Source: Apiospora phragmitis (lineage: Eukaryota > Ascomycota > Sordariomycetes > Amphisphaeriales > Apiosporaceae). Taken from it: a stretch of DNA of 64,000 nt. The stretch spans positions 620,001 to 684,000 of the forward strand of contig JAQQWL010000010.1 in assembly GCA_038363925.1 (NCBI GenBank). Direction: 5' to 3'. The notes under the pieces are model-generated. The model saw only the letters and a list, made by a program, of their open reading frames with translations. It did not search any database and was not told where the DNA came from. The first letter of the stretch is position 1. Each line of letters begins with the position of its first letter. Shown here piece after piece: positions 10,055-22,140 of this stretch. The translations under genes and the position numbers were made by a program.

Positions 10055-12860
10055 GATAGCAATATATTGTGTGAATGTTTCCAAGTGAATCAACCTGAGC
10101 TTCTTGGAGGTATTTGGACTGGGCAGCGGATGTCTTGGGGTCTTAAGTAGGAATAATCCTTCGCCCAAACGAGGAGTTGCTGTTATTGGTCGACTACCCG
10201 AGCACTATCACACACCGTCTAGTCTAAGTCTGGACCCAGAAAGTCTATCATTTGACATTCCACGTTCGATCTTCGCCTCCCTGATTGGTTACCGACAAGC
10301 AATATACTTGTCACGCGATAAACTGCTTGATATTACCGCAGTCTTGAGTAAAAAACAAAAAGCTGGGCCAATCGAGGGCCATTGCTCTGTGAATTGGGTT
10401 TCGGCTATGGTAAGGTTACACCATGAAGGTTATCTCATCGACTATACCGGGGCTCCTAGCTCTATACTGTACCATCAAGTTCGGCTAATGACCTCTCTGG
10501 GCTCTAGTGGTTCCTGGGGCTAGACCGTCCCAGAACTGCGGAAACCGCCAGCCCCAGATTGCCCCCGCATACCCGCTAGCTCATATACTTCGTGTACCGT
10601 AGCCTATCGGTATTTGCTTCATCATGATATCGTCAGGAATGCACCACCATTCGTTTACCGTCAAGCAACTTACCATACCTCACCCGGACTTCTCTCATAC
10701 TATTCCCTTGCATGGGCGATTTGAATACTCTTCTGGACTTACTTGACTATACATCCCGAAGCGCGCGAGTGTAAGTATTGTCTTCTTAACAACATTGTAC
10801 TTCGATTTCATTATATCACCTTTCAGACCGAATTATTCGGTTGTCAGGACATCAGTTGAGGACCGAATTCATGAAACTGCAGTATCAGTCGATCCAACAA
10901 AAAGTCTGTTTTTGTCAGTCTCAGTATTGCCTTGGGCAGTAGTTGAGCGGTTCAATCTGTGTCGCCAACAGAGTTTGACGGTTGAAATATCATTAGTCAC
11001 GCTGCTCACCCATCGGTCCTTCTCTCGGGGAGATCGGAGCATTTCTCTCTACTATCTACTTCAGCCGCCCTTACCGACGCATCGTAGTAAAGACGGTGGG
11101 GGGACTCTATGGTAGTCTTGCGGGGATAAAACAAGCCGTATGATGATTCCCGAGCAGAGACTGATCTTTTCACGCTGCTGCGTCACCGAGAATCTGGGCC
11201 AGCGATTCCCTACAAGTGCAAATCACTATGATATTGGTGGAGGCTTGTTGAGGTAGCGTGCCACAGAGCCGGGGGGCGTTCTCCTCGGAGAAATAGAACT
11301 ACTTCGTCTCGGTGTATCAACAAAGGAGGCCTCCTACCACAACGTTGTAGGGCGAGTCTGATACACAAGGATGTCGAATCTGCCCATTCGTGGCATACAT
11401 AAAACAAGTTCATCATAACAGGAGCACTCACGTCATAGTTAGGGGCTATTGGGATTTGGATGTACCGAAGTCAGTGCCGGCGTGTGAATCAAGAGCAACA
11501 CAGCCTGTTAAGAGACCCTTTCCTGATTTCCTGTGTTGTTTACCTGTCGAGTGGCCCGGCAGGGCTTACCACCCTCACGGGCTTGGCCCTGTTCTGGCCC
11601 TTGAGAATCTGGTACTCTCGGGACCGAGAGCACCTCTTTCTAGCCACCCATCAATATCGTCATGAGTTCTCGAGTTCTCCTGGAGGGGAGCTAACGTGGG
11701 TCGGTAACATGTACTCGGGAGGGTTAAAAGCTAATCGATCAACCTTAATGGAAGGATGTGCGGAGGTACAAGTACTACTACTGAGTGTACTGCATCAGAG
11801 AGTGATAGCCGAGACTGAAAATCCGACAGCAGTGCTAGCCGGAATGCTTCGCTTCCGATAACTCGATCTTTTCGTGGTGCGGACAGGGCTCCGGTCACTA
11901 GATGCTTACCATGCTGCTGAGTGCAGATACCGCGGGCCCGACGCGCCGGAGTGGTGGGTGGTGCAAGATCGCCTCAGGTATCACTTGTCACAAGCCCCGA
12001 GTTCGTACTGATCGATGATGTACCTCTTCCTATCGGGATATATCAAGAAACATGATTCTGAGTTCATGATTGCGTAAAATTCACTCGCATCTGAATGTCG
12101 GTGGGAAGGGCGATGGGGGCTCTTGACAACACCTTGAGCAAGTCTGGAGCTGTTGCAGGGCAAAGCAAAATTTAACCCGGAGCGGATTTGACCCGTACGG
12201 GATCAGGGGAACAGGTTGGCCTGCGCTCGCACTTGCGACTGGGATTTATGGCCGTTGCAGTATATGGTTGGCAGTAGCTGAGCTATCAAGGATCAGGACT
12301 GAGGAGACGTGTAGGTCTTGCAAAGATACGGAGTTGGATCTTTCATACCAGCCCGGGCACAAGTATTCATCCAGCAGCAAACAATAATAAGAAATATGTA
12401 ATGATTGGAATGATTTATTGGTAGACCAATACTCCGTACATCCTGTGATATTCTAAGATCGTGGCAGACCATACGCACATGGTTACTTGCGCATGGCGAC
12501 GCTTTCGATGAGGTGAGTGAGCTCGTTAACCCGCAAGTTTCCATAAGGCTCTCTTATCTTATCAGTGACCCAAGCTTCGGGCTGGGGAGCTTCAAGCGGC
12601 CAGCCTGACAAACCAACCTCAATTTCCAACATTCCATTCAAGCCGGCGATCCTTCTTCCCTCTGCGTGCAATAAATAATCCAATCCCTTCCAATTTCGAG
12701 ACTAATTAAGAATCAAGAGCTTCTCGTGGCACTGCCGGCTTCGTTATTTAATTCTTTCATTGCACCGGGTCATTTCGGCCGCTTGGCAGTCATTTCACTT
12801 GATCCTACCCGCGAGACCCTGCATCTATCCCACGCTCTTGGCGAAACCATTACAGCCAAA
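10055..12860. other. Long intergenic stretch, no gene recognised
   Basis: About 2.8 kb with only short ORFs lacking domains or coding-like composition. It holds the upstream regions of the cysteine-rich gene (left) and cyclin H (right). No repeats or transposase homology seen. Confidence 0.45.
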
Positions 12861-13878
12861 ATGGCAACAGAAGATGCACGATACCGACAGTCCTCCCAGT
12901 TCCGACTGTGGTCCTTCACTTCTGCCCATCTCGCCTCACTACGCAATGAAATGCAACTCCCTCGCGCAAAAGGCCATATCTGCGCGTTTGCAGTCTGCAT
13001 CCCCAACGACGCTCTGCCCGAGTTCCTCACCCGGCGAGGAGCTCTCTCTCGTGACGCACTACACCGTCGAACTTCTCCGCGCCGCTGCCTTCATCGAGCT
13101 ACCTACCGAGATCCGCGCCACCGCTGCCATTTTCCTGCGCCGCTTCTACGTCACCAATAGTATTATGACCTACCCCCCGACCGAGCTGCTCAAGACATGC
13201 CTCTTCTTTGGTTGCAAAGCCGAGGGCCACTACATGCGCCTGGCCAAATTCGCCGACAAGTTCCCCAATACCACCGGCGAAGAGGTCTTGGCGGCCGAGT
13301 ACATCTTGTCGCAGGGCATTCGGTTCGCCTTTGACGTTCGTCATCCATTCCGCGCCCTAGAGGGTGCCATCATGGAGCTCAGACGGCTGGGCGACTTTGA
13401 GAATAAGCGAATCGATCGGGCCCACGGGAAGGCAAGAGAAATCCTGAAATTCAGTCCCTTGGTCACCGATGCCTACTTCCATTACACCCCAAGTCAAATT
13501 ATGCTGGCCGCGCTGGCCATGGCCGACGAGGGTCTGGTCGAGCGCATGCTGGGGGAGGCGTTTGCCGCGCAGGGCGATGCAGCCAAGGATAAGTGCAGGG
13601 ACCTCATCCAGGCGTGCCGGGCCATGCTCGAGAAGGAACCCCCGGAGAAGATGAATGACAACGAAGAGCGGAAGGCCATCATCAAGCCTCTGAACCGCAA
13701 GCTGAGAAAGTGTCGCGATCCGGACCGGGTCGACCTCGTCGCTCTCCAGAAAGCACGAAGGGAACAGGCTATGATCAAGAAGCCCAAGCTCCCAGTCAAA
13801 GAAGATGGCGCCGTATTTGGAGGGTCGATTGCCGATGGGCGAGAATCCAAGAGGCGAAAGACGGAAACAGAAGAATGA
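12861..13878 (+). CDS. ccl1: Cyclin H (TFIIH CDK-activating kinase subunit), one-base frameshift at 12949-12951
   Basis: ATG 12861 opens with ATEDARYRQSSQFRLWSFT, the characteristic N-terminus of Ccl1/cyclin H. The frame is lost about 30 codons later. Removing one A from the AAA at 12949-12951 continues into a 300-residue frame with the cyclin box: ELSLVTHYTVELLRAAAF, LPTEIRATAAIFLRRFYVTN, MTYPPTELLKTCLFFGCK and the conserved FDVRHPFRALEGAIMEL. The C-terminus is Lys/Arg-rich. The corrected protein has 338 residues, near the usual length. Cyclin H pairs with the Kin28/CDK7 kinase in TFIIH, which phosphorylates the RNA polymerase II C-terminal domain; it is normally essential. A real null allele is therefore unlikely and I read the frameshift as a sequence error. 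Confidence 0.88.
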
Positions 13879-15800
13879 TTTAGGCCGCATGGACTGACGC
13901 TCTTCCACAATCTCATGCGTCCTTGGTTCTATCAATGAGCTTTCGATTCATCCTTCAACAACAAGCAAATTATCCAGCATTTGCCATTTAGCAATCTGCC
14001 AGCAGTCAGTTTCCCCAGTCACTAGAAGGTGGCGGTACGATGCACCGCTAAAGGGCATGCTGTCAGTCGGAATAAAGTCAATGAATATCGAATCGACACG
14101 TGGAGTCCAAAACTCCTAACGACTTGAACATATTGAAGTCATACGATGCTGCAACAGTTCCATTGCAGACCTGCCTCATACCCAGACCTAGAATGGCGTA
14201 CAGGAAAAGGTGGAATGGAAGCATCTCCCGCTGCGGCGGCGATACACATCCTGCCCGGCCCACTGATCATGGCGTAGTTTGCCCTCCGATCTTCTAGAGA
14301 AACCGCCGTATGATAATGCTGAGATAGGTTGAAATGAAAAGCTGGCTGCCCCCTGCTTGGCTTTCAGAACTTCCCTACCACATACAAGCGTGCTTTACTG
14401 GGGCTATTACTATCTAATGCCTGTCATATTCACGCCGCGATTTGGAATTCAAACGAAGGGTGTCTTTGCTTGTGATGTGCAATTGAGGGATGCGTTTTTA
14501 GTCTTTCCTCGAGATGACAAGGCCACCTTTCTATACCGGCACTGATCAACACTTACCAGGCCAGTCTGTGTCCTTGGGTACCTGTGGGTACCAGACATTT
14601 TCTTTGGACTGTACTTGGGGTACGGAGTATAATAGTATCGTTTGGCAATTCAGCAGCCGCTGAGTTCGCGGATCAAACAGTCAACTTCAATCACTTGTTT
14701 TGGCGCCGACGATATAGTATTAAACATTAATTCAAGGGGCTACCAAACCTGCTCTTCCTTAGGGGCTCACTCAACACATCACCGTCAACCCCTTTCTTGT
14801 CTGGTCCTTTGTCAAGTCCAAAAAGGAGAAACCCTGTATCTCTACGGCAGAGCAACGAAGGAATTGGTCTTCGTTCCCGTTGACAAGTCAGAAGTCGACC
14901 ACGTGAATGTCAATAGGATGCGGCGACCCTTGGGAGACAAGGGTTTCAATCCCCATGACCCGTAGCCTAGGTTCCATTCAGGGAGATATACACATTCACG
15001 TAGTAGTTGCATGCTGTTATAATGAGTGTTTGTAAGTTGTAATCAGGTGGGATGTGACTAGACAACCACCCCGCGAGGATTGATCTAAAGAGGTATGAAA
15101 CTTTGGTTTCACCCCCCAAAGAAGGCAAAACACAGTATCATGCGGATGGAAGAGACAAAGAAGCCAACGCAGCCACCGTCGTAAAAGCAGAGACATATCC
15201 TCTCGATTTAAAACAGTTACTCTCATGTTTGTGTGCTCACTGTTCCGAGTCAATATTATGCGCCACATGACTAGCTAGACAGTTCGACACTTTGCCGAAG
15301 ATGCCACCAATTGCCCTAACAGACAGTTCCTAATCAACAGGCCGAATGGCTACATCTGCCAGCTGATTCGTAAGACCTGCACAGCAGCGAGAACTCTACT
15401 TATCCAAATGGGCTTGTGTGGGTGTGTTGTTGGCCTTATTGCGGAAGGTGCCGACCTACTACTCTCTCGGAAAGATCTCCACCACGGTCTAAGACAGCCG
15501 ATTGCGTGTCTGTCTGTCGGGATGGTCATGCGTGCGGGCACCACGTCATTTCGATTACGACCCAAGAGCGAAAGTGGTATGCAGCAATTCAACAATCACA
15601 TTTGGGAGGTGGACGCTGGGAGTGATGGAATGTGATGATAATAAGCACAGTCTGCCAGGCCATTTCGGAACCAGAGTCGTTCGGCTATTATTCTTTTGAG
15701 AGGACCAGTAGTAGACAATATGTGATTATAGCAGACGCTACATACTCTTACTACAGAACATACAAGGTCACCTACTTATAATTTCCCTTCTTCCGAGGCA
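13879..15800. other. Intergenic, no gene recognised
   Basis: About 1.9 kb with several short ORFs (the longest about 107 codons at 14642) that show no domain, signal peptide or coding bias. Confidence 0.45.
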
Positions 15801-17192
15801 ATGACTCAATTCTACCCCTGGCGCGTGGCCGCCCTGCCGAGCATCGCGACAATGGTAACACTCGCCACCGCCGCCATCTTCGGGAGCGCCCAGGCGTACC
15901 AGGGCTGGCTGGGCAGCAACACCCTCGTGGACGGCGAGGCCGTCCGCTTCTCGCAGCCGACGTGGCGCCAGCACCTGGGGCGCCCGGACGCCAAGGGCGA
16001 GTACCCGGTCCGGGGCTTCGATATCTCGCAGAAGTGGCCGGATGTGCACGAGGTCAGCGGCTGGAAGCTCGCCGTCAACGTCAGCAACAGCATTCCTGTA
16101 TCCGAGGTCCAGAACGCAGTACAAGCGCTCTCCAACTCTTCCTCCTTCACGGGGACTAGCATCTCGCTCAAGGGGCCTGAGAGTATCATCCACAGTATCC
16201 TTGGCGACAACAATAACAAAGAAGAAGAGATTATCAATATGGAGTTGCGCTCGACTACGTGGAAGGTCTGCGTGACGATCGCGACAGACGACAACAAGAA
16301 CGTCAGCAGCAGCAGTAGCGGTAGCGGTAACGGCAATTGTGATCGCCTGTCCGCGCAGTGCGTCGCCGACTTTGAACAGGCGTACGCCAACCACTTTGCT
16401 GAAACCCAGACTGTGCTGGCCACCCGCCGCCGACGCCGGTGAGCTGTGGTGGGGCGCTGGACGCAGCGTCTCTGCGGACGATACGTGAGTTGTTCTTGTT
16501 CTTATTGTTCATCTTCTCCTTCCCTGGTCTATTCTTCTTGGTAGGGGTGCCCATCAAGGTGCTGGAATGTGCGAAGGGCAGGGAATCTTCGTTGCACTTA
16601 CAATCCACCACCCCTTACCGGATTGCGTGGAGGCTGCATACATACCATACCCACTGGCTTGGCTGGATGGGTCCCCTTCTTATCACATTGTGCAGTCAGT
16701 CAGTCGTGCGAGAGCTCGGCCTAGGCCTCCTGTCATTAATTCCACGATTTGATTAGCTGGCTAACTTAGCATGGTTTCACCAAAATCACAGAATACCCCA
16801 TCGACGCCGTCAACGGCACGGAACTCTACGTGACAGCATCGGATGCGCGATCCCCGAGGGGAAGGAACTTGACGGCGTGGGACGATGGTGCCTCGACCAA
16901 GACGTGGCCCGTCCTCGTAGTCTGGGGGTGGAACCGTCGCGCCACGAACGACGACGACGACGCTGATGCTGGCGCCGCCGCCACCGCCGCGATGATGGCC
17001 ACCAAGAAACCGCTGGCACAGCTTTCTTGCATCAAGGCCACCAACAACAACGGTGCGCGGCCGACGCCGACGCCGACGCCGACGGCAACACCCACGACGG
17101 TGCCTAAGTCGGCGGCAATGGAGTCGGCGACGTCGACGTTGACGGGCCTGGCACTTTTGACAGTGGCGCTTTCGTTTGTGTTGTTCTGCTGA
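15801..17192 (+). CDS. Secreted, probably GPI-anchored protein of unknown function (two one-base errors)
   Basis: Exon 1 (15801-16484) and exon 2 (16792-17192) flank a 307-nt intron with a GTGAGT donor, a CTAAC branch point and a CAG acceptor. An N-terminal hydrophobic segment ending in GSAQA suggests a signal peptide. The C-terminus has a Pro/Thr repeat (coded by CCGACG repeats) followed by a hydrophobic tail ending VALSFVLFC, the layout of a GPI signal. Two length errors must be corrected to keep one frame: one C too many at 16423-16425 and one at 16796-16799. The result is 360 residues. The ectodomain has few cysteines (VCVTIA, NCDRLSAQCV) and motifs such as GFDISQKWPDVHEV that I cannot place in a family. 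Likely a surface or wall protein; function unknown. Confidence 0.6.
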
Positions 17193-18518
17193 GGAACGAA
17201 CGGAAACCGGCAGACGGGGGAGGAACCAGTCCGGAGCTGTGGCTCCTGGGAAGATTTAGTGGGGGCCTGCCTGAAATAAAGACTGGCTCCAGCACTCTGG
17301 ACCGAGGCATGTCTGTCTGTTTAGGGGCTGGTTTGGAAGGCGACATCCGCGACCCATCGTTCGCACAGAAGAACCCGGCTGCCGGAAAGTTTCAGTCTTT
17401 CCTAGTACATGTTTACAGATTGACAGAAGATTTCATTTGTGACAGCAAGAAAATTTGCAACATAGTCTAAAAATAATAAATACCAAGACTGTCAAGCCAG
17501 CCTGGTGGTTTTCCTTAGAACGTAGGGAGGTAAAGAAAGTACCAAGCCACGACTGCCTGCCTGGATTAACCCCCCACCTAACCGGGGAAAATGGCACTGC
17601 ATACGGTATCATATCACTGGCCCGTAAATCATTCGTGGAGTATCACGATGCCCGGATGACCCGAAAGAGCGAGCCTATTGTACGTCAATCGCCAATATAA
17701 ATGCTATCCTGGTGCGATCAATCATCTGATGAATCACCCGCAAAGGGGGCGGACTTTGGCAACATATTACATTATGTTGCTTGGAACGGTAGAGGAAACA
17801 AGTTTATGAAAATCGTGGAGAGCGTTGGGGGTGGTGGGGTTCATCCAGAGCTCCCGTAATCCGCCCATGTCATTCATTCCCTTGACAACAACTGCCAGGC
17901 CGTCCTGCTATTTCAAAATGTTCTAGACAAGTTGAAGCGAGTTTGCTACGGATGATATGAGAGTGTTGCTATGCATAGATTGGCTAAAATATTTGCCATG
18001 ACCCTGTGTGTGCTTCCGTACTTTTGTTCATGCGTCTTTCTGTGCCTCCCCTAGCTCCTATCCATCACGCGACTTCCATGCTTGGTTTGAGGATTTTGGC
18101 TGGGGGTCATCGACGACCAGGCTTGGAGACCAGGGTGCAGATTCAGGTTTCTGAGCCACGGACCGCGGACCACTGAAAATGCGACAACGACATCCACTCA
18201 GAAACCGTGATGCGGGTGATGAGGGGGGGGGGGGGCACACCGGAAGAGAGAGCTGGAGAGAGAGCCTTATTAAAAAGTCACTGGTCTAGACTGGCGATTG
18301 ACTCTAGCATTAGCCCACTATCCACACCCATGGAACACGTCTAGTCTTTCGGCCGTTAATCCCGTTCTCCACCAAACTTTCTCCGCTTGTTCACTCTCGA
18401 CTTACTTCTCAACATCCAAACCATACGAACAATAAAAAGTTAGGTCAAGCCAGCTACGTATAATCGTATACTGTCGTAGTGAAAGCCTTATTATATCTCG
18501 TTTTCTTTCATTACAGTC
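17193..18518. other. Intergenic upstream of Zn2Cys6 regulator
   Basis: No gene recognised. It contains a run of 13 G and probably the promoter of the regulator at 18519. Confidence 0.45.
18223..18235. repeat. G13 homopolymer
   Basis: Thirteen consecutive G on the plus strand in non-coding DNA. Its length is probably unreliable given the homopolymer errors elsewhere in the window. Confidence 0.9.
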
Positions 18519-19919
18519 ATGCCGCCATATACCAGGACAAGGACGGGGTGTTTTACCTGTCGGGAAGACGGCTACAAATGCGACGAGCAGAAACCACACT
18601 GCGGTCGCTGCCTGCGTCTGGGCAAGGCGTGCAAGGGTTACGGCGTCCGCCTCAAGTGGCACACGTTGGAGACGCCCACCACGGCCAAGACCACCAAGTC
18701 ACCGACGAGAAAGAGCCGCAAGTCGCCGGGCGCCGCCAGCACGACGACTGACGATGCCTCTTCCAGATCTTCGTTAAGCCCCGTCGGGCTCAAGAGCCCC
18801 CAATCTCTACTGGTAATCAACAGCCCCTCCTATATGCCATCGGATATCAGACCCGAGGACCGCCGACTACTGGACCACTGGACCGGCCTAGCGACCGTCA
18901 TCTCCATGGGCACCGGCGGCGAGAATCCGTTCCTGGTGCACCTCACCCCCATGATCATGCAGTCCGAGGCCCTGCGCGCCGTCGTGTGCTCCATGGCGGC
19001 GAGCCACCTGGCCGTCCTCCGCGACGACCGCGCCTTCCAGACCGTGGCCCTGCAGCAGCGCCTGCGGGCCGCGTCCAAGCTGCGCCAGACCATCGAGTTC
19101 TCCGACGCCGAGCCCACGCTGGCCGCCATCCTGATGCTGCAGGTGTCGGACCGCCTGTTCGCGACCGACGCCCGGATCGACCACCTCGCCGGCGCCAAGG
19201 CCGTCGTCAGCAAACGGGGCAAGTTCGCCGACTGGACGGGGTCGCGTGCACAGTTCCTCCTGAGCCTGTGCTACTACCACGACGTGCTGTCGTCCATCTC
19301 GCGCGGCACGAGTCCGCTCTTCGACTTTGACGACTCCCTGCCCGTCGAGGGCCTGAGCTGCATGCGCGAGCTCACCAAGCTGCTCCGGCTCGTCTCGCAG
19401 ATCAGCGGCATGGTCGACCTGGGACCCGATGCGCTCGACGCCCGGGGCCGCCAGATCGAGGAGGCCTTGACCCGGATCCCCGACCCGCCCGCGGAGGACG
19501 AGGTGCACATGGACGCCGTCGTGCACACCACGCTCGCCTACAAGCACGCCGCCTTCATCTACCTGTACCGCGCGTGGCGCAACATCGGCGCGCCGCACCC
19601 GCTGACCCGGGTCCACATCGAGAAGACGCTGCACCACCTCGGCTGCGTCCCCAGCAGCGCGCCCATCATCTCGGCCCACGTCTGGCCGACGTGGACGGCG
19701 GGCTGCGAGGCCATCAGCCCGCACCTGCGGCAGTTCGTGCTCGAGCGGTTCGACCAGATGTACGAGGCGCGCCATTTCCCTTCCCTCGTGCGCACCAAGA
19801 GCGACATCCAGGACGTTTGGCTGGTGAAAGACGCGGGGCGGGAGCGGAGCGGCGTCGACAAGGTTGACTGCATCAAGGTCATCCTGCAGCAGCGGCAGAG
19901 AGAGGCCGATCTTGCCTAA
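18519..19919 (+). CDS. Zn2Cys6 transcription factor with Fungal_trans_2-like domain
   Basis: One intact frame of 466 residues from ATG 18519. The binuclear zinc cluster uses C11, C14, C21, C28, C31 and C38 (C-x2-C-x6-C-x6-C-x2-C-x6-C). It is followed by GYGVRLKW, a Ser/Thr/Lys-rich linker (about 50-95), and a helical middle and C-terminal domain from about residue 110 (RRLLDHWTGLAT, AVVCSMAASHLA, DHLAGAKAVVSKRG, AFIYLYRAWRNIG) typical of the fungal-specific PF11951 regulators. The usual basic patch before the third cysteine (RRxKCD) is replaced by REDGYKCD, which may alter DNA contact. It is nuclear and target genes are unknown. The neighbouring dioxygenase gene converges on it and could be a target; that is inference from position only. 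Confidence 0.87.
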   Translation: MPPYTRTRTGCFTCREDGYKCDEQKPHCGRCLRLGKACKGYGVRLKWHTLETPTTAKTTKSPTRKSRKSPGAASTTTDDASSRSSLSPVGLKSPQSLLVINSPSYMPSDIRPEDRRLLDHWTGLATVISMGTGGENPFLVHLTPMIMQSEALRAVVCSMAASHLAVLRDDRAFQTVALQQRLRAASKLRQTIEFSDAEPTLAAILMLQVSDRLFATDARIDHLAGAKAVVSKRGKFADWTGSRAQFLLSLCYYHDVLSSISRGTSPLFDFDDSLPVEGLSCMRELTKLLRLVSQISGMVDLGPDALDARGRQIEEALTRIPDPPAEDEVHMDAVVHTTLAYKHAAFIYLYRAWRNIGAPHPLTRVHIEKTLHHLGCVPSSAPIISAHVWPTWTAGCEAISPHLRQFVLERFDQMYEARHFPSLVRTKSDIQDVWLVKDAGRERSGVDKVDCIKVILQQRQREADLA

Positions 19920-20069
19920 GGAAATAAACCTTCATATCAGGTGCTGGCTTGGTAACTGCAAGTTATCCCGCTGATCCATTACTGTGTAGTAATTGGATTG
20001 ATGGGCCAGCAAGCTTCACCGTCGGAAATCATCATCGCGCTCCCGTCAGTCAACTCGCCCACGGGTTTT

Positions 20070-21159
20070 CTACGGCAGCAGGGTGAAATCATGATCGTGC
20101 GCCCCCTTCAAATAGTCATATCCGTCGGGCATCCACTCAGCGCACGGAATCTGCCGCGCCAAAAATAGTCAGAATGATTCCTCTCGCGAACCTCCCCGAT
20201 GAGGGTGACGGAAGAACCCGGTAAGCGGGCGGGGACACTTACGACATCGCCCCATTGCACCTTGTCCTTGATCGAGGCAGGGAGCTTCATCTGGAGGTCG
20301 CTTCGGTACCAGCGGGGGGAACTGGACCGAGACGAGCATGACCCGGGGCTCGTCGGTCCGGTTGGGCATGCCCGCGTGCCATAGCCGGAAGTCGCGGATG
20401 ATCAGCGCCCCCTTCGGCAGGCTCGGCTGGATCGGCGGGCAGCCGATCCTGCGTCTTTCGGCTTGCAGGTCGGCGCGGATCTGCTTGTATCCTGTGCTGG
20501 AGTCCCTTTCGAGCACATGCATCGTGGTGTCCGTGTGCGAACCGAGCCAGACCTCGGTCGCGCCGTTTTCCGCGGATGTCGCCACCAGGTTGATATTGAC
20601 GCAGTAGCCGAAGGGCACCTGTGGAAAGTCGAAGTCAATATCGATATGGGGCGGCTGGCGGCCCGTGGCTTTGAAGGCCGTGTTGGCGCTGTAGAAGCGC
20701 AGCGATGGCTTGGGGCCGAACATGCACTGGATGATCTCGGTGGCCCAAGGATTGGCTAGGACGTCGGCAAACACGTAGCCGTCCTCGAGGACCGGTTCCT
20801 GCTGGATGTTGCCGGTTTCGTTGCCAAAGTTCCGGTGGGTGCTACATTATATAGTCGGAGTTTGTTAATCTATAAAATGTATAGTGACGGAAGAAAAGAA
20901 AGAAAGTGGTATTTCTATTTGGCATCACTCACGTCGCCCGAGAGTACAGCTCCTTCGCTTCGGGGACCATGCGCTCGTTCAGCTTGTCGAGATGCGCCGG
21001 ATCGACGGCGTTGCTCAGGACGACCATGCCGTCTCGGTGCAGTGCCTCGACAGCTGCTTGGAGATGGCGTGATCCCATCGTCTTGGAGGCTAGCTCATCC
21101 GGTGTGAGCTCGATCTGGGTGACTTGAGGCTGGGGCGGCGTTAGAGATGTTGCAGCCAT
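20070..21159 (-). CDS. Phytanoyl-CoA dioxygenase-type Fe(II)/2-oxoglutarate oxygenase
   Basis: Exons 20933-21159, 20243-20841 and 20070-20150, all with GT..AG introns. One extra base in the run of six G at 20314-20319 breaks exon 2; correcting it gives 301 residues and a coherent C-terminus (SIKDKVQWGDV, then IPCAEWMPDGYDYLKG). The iron triad is visible: H141 and D143 in PPHIDIDFDF and H231 in RLWHAGMPN, with R242 (in RTDEPR) a candidate 2-oxoglutarate ligand. The family hydroxylates CoA esters or, in fungi, many secondary metabolites and small acids; the substrate here is unknown. No signal peptide and no clear C-terminal peroxisomal signal (ends FTLLP). It lies tail-to-tail with the Zn2Cys6 regulator, 150 bp away. 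Confidence 0.85.
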
Positions 21160-22140
21160 TGTAGCGACTTATAGTGAAGAACGGGGCGAAATAATAATGA
21201 TGAGTGTCGGGAGAAAGGTTTCAAAGCAGGAATGTGTCTGTATGTAGGTACTAAGTATGTAGCCGGCCAACGCGCTTATTTAGGAAATTCGAACAGCTAT
21301 TGAATCTGACAGTTATTCAGCATACGCTCTTGCTTGTTCTATGTGGAGTTTTTTTCTCATGCTTCTAGAGTATGGGACACGGGAGCGGATAAGTCATGGT
21401 GTTTTTATTTGAACCATGCATCGCAGGCCCGCCTGCGACGTCCGTCCAGACCCACATACACACTTCCGACATGTGCGGGGAATGGTGATCCAATTCGTGG
21501 AACTGTTACTATTTCCGAACAAAGTCAAGCGTCGGCTGGTTCGACCCGAGCAAGCTTATCGTGTCCCTGTGTAAGTCGGGGTTTCCAGTGTAACATAGAA
21601 CGGTTAGGCGCCTTAAAGCCCCAGGCCGGAACGGGTATCCGTCTGCTGCTGGCTGGCCTGGGGCCCCATATTGTCTAAGTACTTAGGGGAGGGTGTGTCA
21701 GGTGTGTCTCTCACTACATGACGGTAGCTCCTAATCTCGCTACCGAAACTTGCATGGAACCGGTCAGCCTGCCAATTACTTCAATAATGTTGGGTTTTAT
21801 AGTTGGTAAGAGAACTCTTCCACGCGTATTATAAGAACGCGTAAAGGCAAGATCAGTTCCTAGTCGCCGGCCTGGGTAGGGCTCAATAGTCTGCCCGGGA
21901 GCTAGGGCATAGCATCAAGCAGCTCGACACCCTTTCGAGCACGGGATTCCGATAGCAGGCTTCGTGGCTACGAGGGTAACAGTAGACATGACAAGGCTCG
22001 TCCGATGTGATCTGCTAAGGCATCTGATGCATGTGCCCCTTCTTGCAGGAACTATTGGTTGTGAATGATGGACATGGAAATGCAATCATTAGATTCATGC
22101 TGACTATGCTATAACGCTAAAACCCAAACTTCGTCACCGT
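21160..22140. other. Intergenic, no gene recognised
   Basis: Upstream region of the dioxygenase and 3' flank of the OPT transporter. Only short ORFs without domains. Confidence 0.45.

Noticed and set aside
15768..16423. Two ORFs above 200 codons on the minus strand
   Set aside because: Antisense of the secreted protein, which has a signal peptide, branch point and GPI-type end on the plus strand.
18888..19775. 295-codon minus-strand ORF
   Set aside because: Antisense shadow of the Zn2Cys6 regulator; no domain.
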